NCBI RefSeq assembly: GCF_040222615.1 | Contig: NZ_JAVKCQ010000019.1 | Coordinates: 1 to 64,000, forward strand | DNA from: Haliea sp040222615 | GTDB lineage: Bacteria > Pseudomonadota > Gammaproteobacteria > Pseudomonadales > Halieaceae | Reading direction: 5' to 3' | Length of the DNA stretch: 64,000 nt | In this document: piece after piece, positions 27,815 to 36,685 of the stretch | Layout of the letters: each line of letters opens with the position of its first letter | Position numbering within the stretch: position 1 is the first letter of the stretch | Translations under genes and position numbers: made by a program | Notes under the pieces: generated by a model | Seen by the model: the letters and a program-made list of their open reading frames with translations, nothing else | What the model was told of the DNA's origin: nothing | Database searches by the model: none

Positions 27815-29269
27815 CTAGAAGACCCCGCGCAAGCCGAAGGTCACCAGGTTGGCGCTGGTGCCGGAAAGCCCTGCGGTACTGTTGTACTGCACGAAGGCAA
27901 ACAGGTTGTTGGCAAACTGTGCGGACAGCCCCAGCGTCAGCTCGAAGAAGTTCTCGTCCGGGTCATCGGTGGGCGAGCGGAATTGTATGCTGCTCCCCGG
28001 CACGGCGAAGGCGTAGCTGTAGTCAAGCGTTTGCGCTTCATTGTCAAACTCGTGCCGCCATTCGGCCCCGGCATAGGGCAGCAGGACTCCAAAATCGGTG
28101 CTGCTGGCGTGGCGGAGCATCACGCCGAAAATGGATTGCACCGACTGGGTGTCCTGGCTGCCGTAGCGCAGGGCAAGGCCGCCGCTGCCGCCAGTTTCCC
28201 TCTCCTGGTAGCCATCGATGTCGATATCCAGGTAGTCGAAGCCGGCATACACATCTACCGTAGTTGCGCCACTGCCGAATACGTAGCCGGCGGTGGCCTG
28301 GGCGCCCAGCTGGGAGCTGTCGGTGCTGGCATCGAAACTGCGGTCGACCACCAGGCCCGTCGCCGTGCCCGTCGCGCCCGGTGCGGCGGTAATCTGGGCC
28401 TTGCGCAGCATGTCAAAATCGTTCTGGCCGTAACTCAGGATGCCGTTGACGTAGCTGTTTTCGGTTCCGTAGACGAAAAATCCGGACAGGCTGTAGCCAT
28501 CGCTCTCAATCTTGCCCCCCGCTGAGCTGGTTGCGAAGCTGCTGCCGGTGGTGCGGTCCAGGTCGACATCATAGCTGTTGTAACCCAGCGCCAGTCCCGC
28601 GGCGAGGCCGTTGTCGAAGGCGTAGTCGGCACCCAGGGTGATGCCCCAAGAATCGAAGTCGTAGCCGCCCTCGTTGTCGGTTTCATCGCGGTCGCCCCAG
28701 CCGACGGCGCCGTTGCTGAACCAGGCCCAACCGGTGTCTGCGTCCCGTTCGTCTCCGGCGCCAGTGCCTCCGGCGAGGGCTGCCGGGCTGCCGGCCAGTG
28801 CTTCGCTGAGATCCTGCCCCTGAAAATTGACCGCCACGGGAGAAATACTGGAGCGGGCGCCACGGCGAATGGCATCCATACGCGCACCCAGATTCGCGAA
28901 CTGTCGGTTGCTGCTTTCCGTTGCCAGGCGGGATTGGCTGGATGCCTCTTCGCCGGAAAACTGGCGGATGGCGTTGTAGGTTTCACCCGGGCTGGAGAAG
29001 TTGTAGTTGTTGGCGGTGGCGCCCAGTACGGTGCCTGACATCTCCCGGCAGCGATTGAACAGATCGGCTCGCTCCCCAGCCTGCGGGCCACTGGCGCCCA
29101 GCTCCAGGCAAGTGGCCCTGATCGCGTCGCCGGCGTTGACGATGAACTGTGGCGCTCCCTGGTCGGCCAGTGCCTGGCCCACATCGGTCGCAGGGCCCTG
29201 TTGGGCGTGGCTGGTGGCGGCGCAGAAGGCACTGCCAAACACGAATCCATAGCTGGTTATTCTGTTCAT
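27815..29269 (-). CDS. Autotransporter-barrel outer-membrane protein with a short passenger
   Basis: A 484-residue secreted protein. A signal peptide occupies the first ~22 residues (GFVFGSAFCAATSHA). Residues ~25-170 form a helical, low-complexity region rich in Ala, Gln and Ser. From about residue 185 onward it looks like an autotransporter beta-domain: alternating aromatic/Gly strands (DSWGITLGADYAFDNGLAAG, GYSLSGFFVYGTENSYVNG) and a terminal Phe (TFGLRGVF). Most autotransporter passengers are much longer. It is divergent from the Ser/Thr kinase gene, so the three genes from here to 33500 may be functionally linked, though only proximity supports that. Confidence 0.82.
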   Translation of the reverse strand: MNRITSYGFVFGSAFCAATSHAQQGPATDVGQALADQGAPQFIVNAGDAIRATCLELGASGPQAGERADLFNRCREMSGTVLGATANNYNFSSPGETYNAIRQFSGEEASSQSRLATESSNRQFANLGARMDAIRRGARSSISPVAVNFQGQDLSEALAGSPAALAGGTGAGDERDADTGWAWFSNGAVGWGDRDETDNEGGYDFDSWGITLGADYAFDNGLAAGLALGYNSYDVDLDRTTGSSFATSSAGGKIESDGYSLSGFFVYGTENSYVNGILSYGQNDFDMLRKAQITAAPGATGTATGLVVDRSFDASTDSSQLGAQATAGYVFGSGATTVDVYAGFDYLDIDIDGYQERETGGSGGLALRYGSQDTQSVQSIFGVMLRHASSTDFGVLLPYAGAEWRHEFDNEAQTLDYSYAFAVPGSSIQFRSPTDDPDENFFELTLGLSAQFANNLFAFVQYNSTAGLSGTSANLVTFGLRGVF

Positions 29270-29480
29270 TGTTCGCCCTTCCCCGTGAATGCAACAGTTG
29301 CCCGGACGAATGGTTTGGTTGGCAATGCCAGAATGCGGTAAAGCCAGCCATTGACGAGCACTGTTCGTTATTAATTGAGTTGTTCCAAAGAGTCTACTCC
29401 TGTTTGCGAGCAGCGCAAGTCGAGGACAGGTATTCCCTGCCCTGCGCAGCGAGCTTTCGCTGCTGGTGAAGCTGGGCTAG

Positions 29481-29486
29481 TATAAA
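29481..29486 (+). promoter_or_regulatory. -10 element ahead of the kinase gene
   Basis: TATAAA lies 50 bp before the kinase ATG, preceded by TAG (extended -10-like). No good -35 is visible at the usual distance. Confidence 0.33.
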
Positions 29487-29536
29487 AGTCTGCCTGTGTT
29501 GTCGGGCGCTACAGGCGGGCCCATGGTGCGAGACAG

Positions 29537-31015
29537 ATGCCCGTGAATAAAACGTACGAGGTGACAGTCCAGGGCGATCTGCCCGGTGACGCCACCGAGC
29601 TTGATCCATTACAGTCGCAGGCACCTGCTCCCGGGATGGTGCTGCGGGATCGATTTGTGCTCCAGCGCATGCTCGGCGCCGGCGGCATGAGCAAGGTTTT
29701 CCTGGCGATTGACCGCGAACTTGAGGACTCCAATCCCTTCGTTGCGATCAAGGTGCTCGGCGACAGCTTCAAGGATCATCCCCAGGCGCTCACCTCACTG
29801 CGCCGCGAAGTCAATAACTCCCGTCAGCTCAACCATCCCAATATTGTCGGCGTCTATCACTTCGACCGTCATGACGACATTGTCTTCATGGTCATGGAAT
29901 ACATGCGTGGAGAACCGCTGGATGAATTCCTGCGCAAGCATCGGGAGGGTCTGCCCTGGGACCAGGCCTGGCACATCATCCGCGGTTGCGGTGAAGCGCT
30001 GGCGTATATGCACGACCACGGGGTGGTGCACTCGGACTTCAAACCGGGGAACGTTTTTCTCACCGAGGACAACGAGGTCAAGGTGCTGGATCTGGGCATC
30101 GCACGCACCCTGGACGAAGCGCTGGCGACCCGCAACACCACCCGTTTCGATGGCGATGCGCTGCTGGCACTCACACCACAATACGCCAGTTGTGAGATGT
30201 TCGAGGGACAGGCGCCCGATAGACGGGACGACATCTATGCCCTGGGCTGCGTGGCCTACCTGCTGCTCACGGGGCGCCACCCCTTCGACGGCGCACGCGC
30301 AATTGATGCCCGCAGCAACGAGCTGGTTGCAGAGCGGCCCCCTGGCCTGCGCCAGGCGCAATGGCAGGCACTGCTGAAGAGCCTCGCCCATCGGCGGCGT
30401 GAACGCACAGCCCATGCCCAGGAATTTCTCGCCAGCTTCGGCCCCGTTATCCGCTCCCGCAGCGCGGCCCCGTGGATTGCAGTGACCGCCCTGCTGCTGG
30501 TTTCCGGAGTCGCAGTCGGAAGCTGGCAGGTGTATCGTGCTTCTCCGGAACAACGTTTTATCGATGAGATGCTGGTGCAATACCGGGACACTGGCGATTC
30601 ATCCGTCGGTGCGGAACAGGTGGCGCTGTGGCTTGAACAGGGGGCCCAGAATGTCGCGATGGCCAGCGCGGCGTTTGCCAACGACGAGTTTGATCGCGGT
30701 GGCTACTTCCTCCACGGCAGCACCAGTTCGGCGAAATGGGTGTATGACCTGGTATTGCGTCAGGCTCCCGACGAAGCCAGCAAGCGCGCCGCTGCCAGCG
30801 GCATGTTGCAGTTGGCGGCCGCTTATGAAGAGCCGGTACAGAGGCTCGCCGAAATGGAGCGCCCGCGCGAGGCGCTGGAGTTTGCCTGTCGCGGTGTTGC
30901 CATCAATGCCCACAATCCGGTACTGGGGGGGCTGTTGCCCGCCCTGGCCGAGAGGGTGCCCAACCCGGGCGTCATCGCCGGCTGTAAAGACTTGCCCGAG
31001 GGTATTTTGCGCTGA
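29537..31015 (+). CDS. Transmembrane Ser/Thr protein kinase (Hanks type)
   Basis: A 492-residue kinase with cytoplasmic catalytic domain and one membrane helix. Kinase landmarks are the Gly-loop GAGGMSKVF (residues 47-55), VAIK with Lys72, the catalytic loop VVHSDFKPGN (Asp167) and DLGIAR (Asp185, DLG for DFG), and DDIYALGCVAYLLLTGRHPF. Ser replaces Arg in the usual HRD, placing it among non-RD kinases that often do not need activation-loop phosphorylation. A helix at ~312-333 (WIAVTALLLVSGVAVGSW) leads to a ~160-residue segment predicted outside the membrane and without a known domain. The downstream gene encodes a secreted caspase-fold protein 55 bp away. Confidence 0.92.
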   Translation: MPVNKTYEVTVQGDLPGDATELDPLQSQAPAPGMVLRDRFVLQRMLGAGGMSKVFLAIDRELEDSNPFVAIKVLGDSFKDHPQALTSLRREVNNSRQLNHPNIVGVYHFDRHDDIVFMVMEYMRGEPLDEFLRKHREGLPWDQAWHIIRGCGEALAYMHDHGVVHSDFKPGNVFLTEDNEVKVLDLGIARTLDEALATRNTTRFDGDALLALTPQYASCEMFEGQAPDRRDDIYALGCVAYLLLTGRHPFDGARAIDARSNELVAERPPGLRQAQWQALLKSLAHRRRERTAHAQEFLASFGPVIRSRSAAPWIAVTALLLVSGVAVGSWQVYRASPEQRFIDEMLVQYRDTGDSSVGAEQVALWLEQGAQNVAMASAAFANDEFDRGGYFLHGSTSSAKWVYDLVLRQAPDEASKRAAASGMLQLAAAYEEPVQRLAEMERPREALEFACRGVAINAHNPVLGGLLPALAERVPNPGVIAGCKDLPEGILR

Positions 31016-31070
31016 TTCGCCAGCCCCCGGCCCGACCATTGCGCTTCAGTACCAGGAGGGAACGAGCTTT

Positions 31071-33500
31071 ATGAAAACCATCCAGAGTTGTTTATTGGCG
31101 GGCCTGATTACGGTAGCTGTCAGTGGTAATGCCCAGGCACCCGAAGGCGATCTCGCCAGCCGCGCGGCGGAGCTGAAGGAATTCGACATCGTCCCTTGCC
31201 TGCTGCCGCCCCGGGTGCGACGCCTGGGTGGCATCGTCTACCCCGAGCGGCGCCAGCTGACCCATGTCACCGCGAAGGTGTGTGAACTCCGGGGCGGTGA
31301 GTATACGGCCTATGACCGGGCAACACCGGAAGCCTCGGTCGCGTTTTTCCTGCCGCTCGCTGAGGAGGGGGACCCCGCCGCACAAACGCGTCTGGGCGAG
31401 GTCTACCAGTACCTGTTCGCAGAGCCCCGCTATAACGACGCCATGGTCTGGTACCAGCGAGCGGCTGAACAGGACGATGTTACCGCCCTGCGCCGGCTCG
31501 CCCACCTGCACGAAAACGGTCTCGGGGTGGAGCGCGACCCGCTGCTGGCAACCAACCTGTGGCGGCAGGCTACCGGGATGGGGGACGCGCTGGTGCTGGC
31601 CTCGGACGCGGAGGCTGCCAGAACGGCGGCGGAGCAGCGCGTGGAGCAGTTGACCGGCCAGTTGCGCACCCGCAATGCCGAGGCCGATGCCCTGCGCCTG
31701 GAGCTGGCGGACGCCCAGGCCGGGCTCGCGGAGCGGCGCAATGCCCTGCTCGGTGCCTCCGGGGAGGTGGCTGTGCTGCGCCAGCAACTCGCCCGGGCCC
31801 GCGAGCAGCAAGCACCGGATGACAGTGGCCGGGTGGCGGCGCTGGAGCGTGACCTGCGAGAAAAACAGCAGCTGCTTGAGGATCAGCAGTTCCAGCTGGA
31901 AAGTCTGGAAGCGACTCTCGATGCCAGGCAGGCAACCCTGGTGGCCAGTGTGCGCCAGGTAGAGCTGGAAAACCGGCGCCTGCAGGGTGAGCTTGAGCGA
32001 GTATCCGCCATGTCGGAGCTGGAGCTGGCAGAAGCCCGCAACGCGCTGTCCTCGCGTGACCAGGAGGTGGCGGAGCTGCAGCGCCAGCGCGCCGGGCTGG
32101 CTGCGGAAGCGGAAGCCGGGCAGCAGGCGCTCGCCGCCATGGATGCCCAGCTTGCGGCGCTGCGGAATGCGGCCGACAGCAGCGAGCGGGCCCGGGAGGA
32201 GGCCCGCCAGCTGACCGCCGAGCGGCAGCGCCAGGCGGAAGCGCTCGCCGCCAGTCGCGAGCAGATAGCGACATTGCAGGGCGCCCTGGCCGGCAAGCAG
32301 TCGGAGGCAGAGTCCCTGCGGGACGAGCTGGCGACAGCGCTCGATGAACGGCAGAGGGCGGAGGCGAAACTGGCGCAGACCGAGTCGGCCCTGGTGCAGT
32401 TGCGCCAGCAGGAGTCTGCCGCCAGCGTGGAGAGAGCAAAGCTGCAGAACGCCGTGGCGCTGGCCCGCAGTGAGCGCGACCAGCTCGCGGCGGCTGTGGC
32501 CGCTGCCGGTAGCGGGGAATCCAGCCGCAGCACGGAGCTGGCGCAGCTGCGCCGGCAACTGGACGAGCGCGACACCCTGCTCGCCCGGCAGGAATCCAGA
32601 CTGGCCGAGGTGGACGCGGAGGCCAAGCGTTACCAGCGCGAAGTCGCCCAGCTGCGGGAGCAATGGAGCCTGCAGGTCGCGACCCGCAGCGTGCTGGAAC
32701 CCCTGCCGGATACCTCCCGCATCCGTATCCCGGGAGATATCAAGCTGGGCAAGTTTTATGCCCTGGTCATCGGCAACAACAACTATCAGCATCTGCGCCA
32801 GCTCACGTTCGCCCACAATGATGCCAGTGCCGTACACGAGGTGTTGACCCAGCGTTACCGGTTCCAGTCAGAGCTGCTGCTGGACGCCACCCGTGGCGAC
32901 ATCTTCCGCCGGGTGGACGCGCTGAAGGAGACTCTCAAGCCAGAGGATTCCCTGCTGATCTACTACGCCGGGCACGGCTCGGAGGATGGCACTGACAGTT
33001 ACTGGATGGGTGTCGACGCGACCTCGGCCTCACCCGGCGCCCAGGAAATGTACGGCGTCTCCAGCAGTGCCCTGGCGCGCTGGCTGGCGCTGTTGCCCGC
33101 CAACCATGTGCTGGTGATCGCTGACTCCTGTTATTCGGGGCGCGGCATAGTCACTTCCGGAGGCATCAAGCTGCGGCAGGACGAAATCGAACAGAACCTG
33201 AAGTTTTACCTGCAGAACCGCGCCCGCACGGTACTGACCTCCGGTGGCGTCGTGCCGGTGCCGGACGGCGGTGCGGGTAACCATTCGGTGTTTACCAAGG
33301 CCCTGGTGGGTTTGCTCAACCAGAACACGGGTGTCCTGTTCGACAATGACCTCTATGCCCACATGAAGGAACGCGTGCGGCATGGCACGGAGTCCAACAT
33401 GGCCGTTCCGGAGCCGATTTTCGGCCGGATCGAGATCAATAACGGTCACGGCTCCGGGCAGTTTGCCTTCCTGCACCCGAACCTCGTGGGGCGGCGTTAG
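31071..33500 (+). CDS. Secreted Sel1-repeat, coiled-coil, caspase-fold (C14) protein
   Basis: An 809-residue protein starting at ATG 31071 with AGGAGGG ten bases upstream; the open frame extends further back inside the kinase gene but lacks a supported start. A signal peptide (cleavage after GNAQA) suggests a periplasmic location. Two Sel1-like repeats lie at about residues 84-170 (DPAAQTRLGEVYQYLF, DVTALRRLAHLHENGLG). A very long Ala/Glu/Arg/Gln-rich coiled coil spans ~180-545. The C-terminal caspase domain starts near residue 561 (KFYALVIGNNNYQHL), with catalytic His635 in YYAGHGSED and Cys687 in DSCYSG. Both catalytic residues are present, so peptidase activity is plausible. Confidence 0.88.
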   Translation: MKTIQSCLLAGLITVAVSGNAQAPEGDLASRAAELKEFDIVPCLLPPRVRRLGGIVYPERRQLTHVTAKVCELRGGEYTAYDRATPEASVAFFLPLAEEGDPAAQTRLGEVYQYLFAEPRYNDAMVWYQRAAEQDDVTALRRLAHLHENGLGVERDPLLATNLWRQATGMGDALVLASDAEAARTAAEQRVEQLTGQLRTRNAEADALRLELADAQAGLAERRNALLGASGEVAVLRQQLARAREQQAPDDSGRVAALERDLREKQQLLEDQQFQLESLEATLDARQATLVASVRQVELENRRLQGELERVSAMSELELAEARNALSSRDQEVAELQRQRAGLAAEAEAGQQALAAMDAQLAALRNAADSSERAREEARQLTAERQRQAEALAASREQIATLQGALAGKQSEAESLRDELATALDERQRAEAKLAQTESALVQLRQQESAASVERAKLQNAVALARSERDQLAAAVAAAGSGESSRSTELAQLRRQLDERDTLLARQESRLAEVDAEAKRYQREVAQLREQWSLQVATRSVLEPLPDTSRIRIPGDIKLGKFYALVIGNNNYQHLRQLTFAHNDASAVHEVLTQRYRFQSELLLDATRGDIFRRVDALKETLKPEDSLLIYYAGHGSEDGTDSYWMGVDATSASPGAQEMYGVSSSALARWLALLPANHVLVIADSCYSGRGIVTSGGIKLRQDEIEQNLKFYLQNRARTVLTSGGVVPVPDGGAGNHSVFTKALVGLLNQNTGVLFDNDLYAHMKERVRHGTESNMAVPEPIFGRIEINNGHGSGQFAFLHPNLVGRR

Positions 33501-33545
33501 GCCGGGTTCAGGCCTCGCCCTGGTGCGGCAGAAGCTGTACCCGGG

Positions 33546-33561
33546 CGGTTGAGCTCAACCG
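33546..33561. terminator. 16-bp palindrome at the convergent gene junction
   Basis: CGGTTGAGCTCAACCG overlaps the stop of the NTF2-like gene, 45 bp after the caspase gene. It can form a 6-bp stem with an AGCT loop. No T-run follows on either strand, so a terminator role is weak. Confidence 0.3.
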
Positions 33562-34055
33562 GGCATACTGTTGCCGGCCCACACCACCTTTTCATACTCT
33601 CCGGAGAAATCCTTGATCAGGGCCGAGCGTACGAGGAACTGACTGGCGGTGATCAGCCAGTGGCCGTCGATCCGCTGGAATTCATCGAAATAGTGGCCGC
33701 CGAGTTGTACGCTGGTCTTGTCCCGGGTGTTGATGCTGTGAAAACGCAGCCCCACTCGCGCAGTTGCCGAGTCCGGTCCGGTCAGGTCGACAATCATGTT
33801 CTCTGCGTGATGCATGTCCACGATGTGGTCGTGGCAGCCGAGCTCGACAAAAACGGCGACAAAGTCCTCCCGGGTCCCGAACTGGCCGATATGGCCAAAG
33901 TTGATTGCAATGGAGCCGGGAGCGAAGCAGTCCCGCACCACCTCCGGCTGTTTGTCGTCGCAGGCGTTGAGGTAGCGGAACTTCAGGGTACGAATGGCTT
34001 CCTTGTCCTGCAGTGCGCGGATCTGCGCCGCGAGTTCCTGATCCTTTTCTTGCAT
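33555..34055 (-). CDS. SnoaL-like/NTF2-fold protein
   Basis: A 166-residue NTF2-like protein of the SnoaL_4 group. The N-terminal ALQDKEAIRTLKFRYLNACD is the typical first helix and first conserved arginine/tyrosine patch. The central HHAENMIVDLTGPDSATARV and GGHYFDEFQRIDGHWLI strands build the cone-shaped fold. Members are small-molecule isomerases, dehydratases or binding proteins, often in steroid or aromatic catabolism; no specific substrate can be given. It lies 49 bp before epmB's stop on the same strand. Confidence 0.82.
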   Translation of the reverse strand: MQEKDQELAAQIRALQDKEAIRTLKFRYLNACDDKQPEVVRDCFAPGSIAINFGHIGQFGTREDFVAVFVELGCHDHIVDMHHAENMIVDLTGPDSATARVGLRFHSINTRDKTSVQLGGHYFDEFQRIDGHWLITASQFLVRSALIKDFSGEYEKVVWAGNSMPG

Positions 34056-34104
34056 GGGTGGTTTCCTTGGCAGAAGTTTCGGGTTTGCAGTTTAACGCCC
34101 CGGA

Positions 34105-35151
34105 TCAAACCGGCAGCATGACCTTCGCCGGCGCGCCGGCGACTTCCCGCACCAGTCGCGGGACCAGATAACCCGGCAGTGTCGCGCTGATCTCCCGGTG
34201 CAGTGCCCGGGCCCGCTCGGCGCTGACCTCGAAGTGCGCGGCACCCGTTACCCGGTCCAGGAGGTGCAGGTAGTAGGGCAGCGCACCGGCCTCGAACAGG
34301 CGCTCGCTGAGCCGGGACAGTGCAGTTGCGCTGTCGTTGATCCCGGACAGCAGCACCGCCTGGTTCAGCAGGGTCATGCCGTGTTGGCGGATCATGGCAA
34401 AGGCGCCCGCCACCTCGCTGTCAATCTCATTGCCATGGTTGCAGTGCACCACGATCACGGTTTTGAGCTGCGGGCTGGACAGGGCGTCCAGCAGTTCCGG
34501 CGTGACCCGCTGCGGGATGACCACTGGCAGCCTGGTGTGCACGCGCAGTCGCCTGACATGGGGAATCGTGGCCAGCTGCGCTACCAGCTCTGCCAGCTGG
34601 GTATCGCCGGCAACGAGCGGGTCACCGCCGCTGAGGATCACTTCACTGATACTGGGGTCGCGCCTGATGTAGTCCAGCGCCGATGACCATTCGCTGCGGC
34701 TGTTCTGGTTGTCCGCGTAGGGAAAGTGGCGTCGGAAACAGTAGCGACAGTGAATGGCGCAGCTGCCGGTAACCAGCAGCAGCAGCCGTCCGCGATACTT
34801 GTGGATAATGCCGGGGTGCGGATTGGCCGCGCCGATTTCCCCGGTGGGGTCCGGGCCAAAGCCAGGCGCCGGCTGCAGCTCCCTGACCCCGGCCAGCACC
34901 TGCAGCAGCAGGGGGTCCCGGGGGTCGCCGGGAACCATGCGGGTGACAAAAGCCCTCGGTACCCGCAGGGGGAACTGCCGGGCGGCATCGTCGCTCCAGC
35001 CAAGTTGTTCCGGCTGCAGCTGCAGGGCCTGGCACAGCGCGGCCGGGGAGGTTACCAGGTCGCGCATGGCTGCGCGCCAACCCTGTTCCGGGTCCGCCGG
35101 GGCAGAGGCAATGGTGATTTGCGGCTTGTTAAGGCTGCGGATGGCGGTCAT
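34105..35151 (-). CDS. epmB: EF-P (R)-beta-lysylation radical SAM protein EpmB
   Basis: A lysine 2,3-aminomutase-like radical SAM/PLP enzyme that makes (R)-beta-lysine for modification of elongation factor P. The 348 residues include the cluster motif CAIHCRYCF (Cys131, Cys135, Cys138), the SGGDPLV segment and RVHTRLPVVIPQRV of the family, and a late lysine (APAKVM) where the PLP lysine is expected. The length fits EpmB and not the longer KamA. In many genomes epmB is divergent from efp; here efp is not adjacent. Confidence 0.92.
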   Translation of the reverse strand: MTAIRSLNKPQITIASAPADPEQGWRAAMRDLVTSPAALCQALQLQPEQLGWSDDAARQFPLRVPRAFVTRMVPGDPRDPLLLQVLAGVRELQPAPGFGPDPTGEIGAANPHPGIIHKYRGRLLLLVTGSCAIHCRYCFRRHFPYADNQNSRSEWSSALDYIRRDPSISEVILSGGDPLVAGDTQLAELVAQLATIPHVRRLRVHTRLPVVIPQRVTPELLDALSSPQLKTVIVVHCNHGNEIDSEVAGAFAMIRQHGMTLLNQAVLLSGINDSATALSRLSERLFEAGALPYYLHLLDRVTGAAHFEVSAERARALHREISATLPGYLVPRLVREVAGAPAKVMLPV

Positions 35152-35286
35152 GGCTGGCGGTACAGGCCCGGGAGTTGTTGCCGCCGGTCGCGGCGTGCAG
35201 TCGGATAGTGCTCGAACATCAGTGGCGGGTTCCAGTCTTGGGGGCCCCGGCTGGCCTGCAGCTGTAATGCCGGTGCGCCGGGCGTG

Positions 35287-36570
35287 TCAGCCCAGGCGAT
35301 CGCGAAGACTGTAGAATAGCATGCCCGCCACGAGTCCGGGCCAGCGCAACAGGGTGCCGCCGGGGAACTGGTGGGAGGGTACCCCCGCCATGATATCGAA
35401 GCGCTCGGCGCTGCCGCTGATGACCTCTGCCAGCAGCTTGCCGGCGAGGGTGGCGATGGGCACACCGTGGCCGGAATAGCCGTGGGCGTAGAATACCCGC
35501 GACGACAGGCGCCCAAAGTCCGGCATCCGGTTCATGGTGATGGCCAGCGTGCCGCCCCAGCCATAGTCGATGCGGGTGTTGGCCAGCTCGGGATAGATGC
35601 GCAGCATGTACTTGCGGACGAAACCCTTGATGTCGGCTGGAAAGCGACGGGTGTAGGACTCGCCGCCGCCAAACAGCAGGCGGTTGTCGGCGGACAGCTT
35701 CCAGTAGTTGACCACGAACAGGGTGTCGGTCATCGAGGTGTCGTCGCGGATCAGCTGCCGCGCCAGCGCCTCGGGCAGTGGTTCCGTAGCCAGCATGTAG
35801 TTGTTGATCGGCATGATTCTGCCGGCGGTGCGCGGTTCCAGCTTTTCCAGGTAGCCGTTGCAGGCTACCACCAGGTAATCGCAGGTCACGGCGCCGTTAC
35901 CGGTCTTGACGGTGACCTTGTCGCCCTCGCGGTAGCCGGTCACCCGGCTGCCCTCGTGCAGTTGTGCGCCCAGGTCCCGCGCCGCGCGCGCCAGCCCGAG
36001 GGCATAGTTGAGCGGGTGCAGGTGGCGCGCGCCAGCGTCGAGCGAGGCGCCGTGGAATCCCTGGCCGGAGGTCATGGTCGCCAGTTCCGCGCGGTCGACA
36101 TAGCGGATCTGGTCGTAGCCATAAACGCTGTTCAGCTGCTCGACCTCCTCCCTCAGCTCCCGGGCATCGCCGGCTTTTGACGCCACGTGCAGATTGCCCT
36201 GCTTCAGCTCACAATCGATCCGGTGGCTGGCAATCAGTTCGCAAACAGTGTCCACGGCCTCCAGGCCGAGTTGCCAGAGCGCCTGCGCATGCTCCAGTCC
36301 CACCCACTTTTCCAGTTGCTGCTGGCCCGCACGCTGGCCGGTGCCAACGTGGCCGCCGTTGCGCCCGGACGCGCCCCAGCCGACCCTGTTTGCTTCCAGC
36401 AGGACGACGCTGTAGCCGCGCTGGCGCAGGTGGATGGCCGTGGAGAGCCCGGTGTAGCCGCCCCCCACAATGCAGACGTCAGCCTTGCTGGTGCCGGCCA
36501 GCGCCGGGAACTCCAGCTGCTGGTTGGCGGTGGCTGCGTACCAGGATTCGACGTGGGCTTGGTTTTCCAT
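35287..36570 (-). CDS. puuB: FAD-dependent oxidase, gamma-glutamylputrescine oxidase type (PuuB-like)
   Basis: A 427-residue DAO-family flavoenzyme. The FAD Rossmann motif VCIVGGGYTGLSTAIHL follows an N-terminal ESWYAATA segment typical of PuuB/OrdL proteins, and the C-terminal FYAHGYSGHGVPIATLAGK closes the flavin site. It is divergent from a PuuA-like glutamine synthetase homologue, supporting gamma-glutamyl-putrescine oxidation. ATG 36570 is chosen because it gives the family N-terminus; the frame stays open upstream without homology. A TATAAT on the minus strand (36577-36582) lies only six bases before this ATG and no Shine-Dalgarno is visible. Confidence 0.85.
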   Translation of the reverse strand: MENQAHVESWYAATANQQLEFPALAGTSKADVCIVGGGYTGLSTAIHLRQRGYSVVLLEANRVGWGASGRNGGHVGTGQRAGQQQLEKWVGLEHAQALWQLGLEAVDTVCELIASHRIDCELKQGNLHVASKAGDARELREEVEQLNSVYGYDQIRYVDRAELATMTSGQGFHGASLDAGARHLHPLNYALGLARAARDLGAQLHEGSRVTGYREGDKVTVKTGNGAVTCDYLVVACNGYLEKLEPRTAGRIMPINNYMLATEPLPEALARQLIRDDTSMTDTLFVVNYWKLSADNRLLFGGGESYTRRFPADIKGFVRKYMLRIYPELANTRIDYGWGGTLAITMNRMPDFGRLSSRVFYAHGYSGHGVPIATLAGKLLAEVISGSAERFDIMAGVPSHQFPGGTLLRWPGLVAGMLFYSLRDRLG

Positions 36571-36576
36571 GCGGGC

Positions 36577-36582
36577 ATTATA
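36577..36582 (-). promoter_or_regulatory. Consensus -10 (TATAAT) directly before the puuB start
   Basis: A perfect TATAAT on the minus strand with six bases to the ATG at 36570. If used, transcription would start at or next to the start codon, giving a leaderless message. No good -35 is seen. Confidence 0.4.
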
Positions 36583-36628
36583 CGGACGCGCTTGCCATCT
36601 GCTGCATAACACGTTAGGGGTAGCCCCC

Positions 36629-36658
36629 TTGCGGCCTGAATTGCACTGCTGCGATACT
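36629..36658 (+). promoter_or_regulatory. Possible promoter of the puuA-like gene
   Basis: TTGCGG (36629-36634) and GATACT (36653-36658) are 18 bp apart, 27 bp before the ATG at 36686. Confidence 0.35.
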
Positions 36659-36685
36659 GACTGCTTCCCGCGTTGTGGATCCCGT

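Noticed and set aside
30537..31070. Longer N-terminus for the caspase protein
   Set aside because: The upstream open frame overlaps the kinase gene out of frame and would remove the signal peptide; ATG 31071 has a strong ribosome binding site.
31092..32837. 581-residue minus-strand open frame opposite the coiled-coil region
   Set aside because: The Gln/Leu/Arg-rich sequence is the reverse reading of heptad repeats, not a gene.
33546..33561. Strong bidirectional terminator after the caspase gene
   Set aside because: The palindrome can form only a short stem with a 4-nt loop and lacks a T-run on either strand; kept only as a low-confidence feature.
35148..35219. 23-codon open frame ending in an ATGA overlap with the epmB start
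   Set aside because: The stop/start overlap is suggestive of a leader peptide, but there is no ribosome binding site and no recognisable sequence, so coding status is unsupported.
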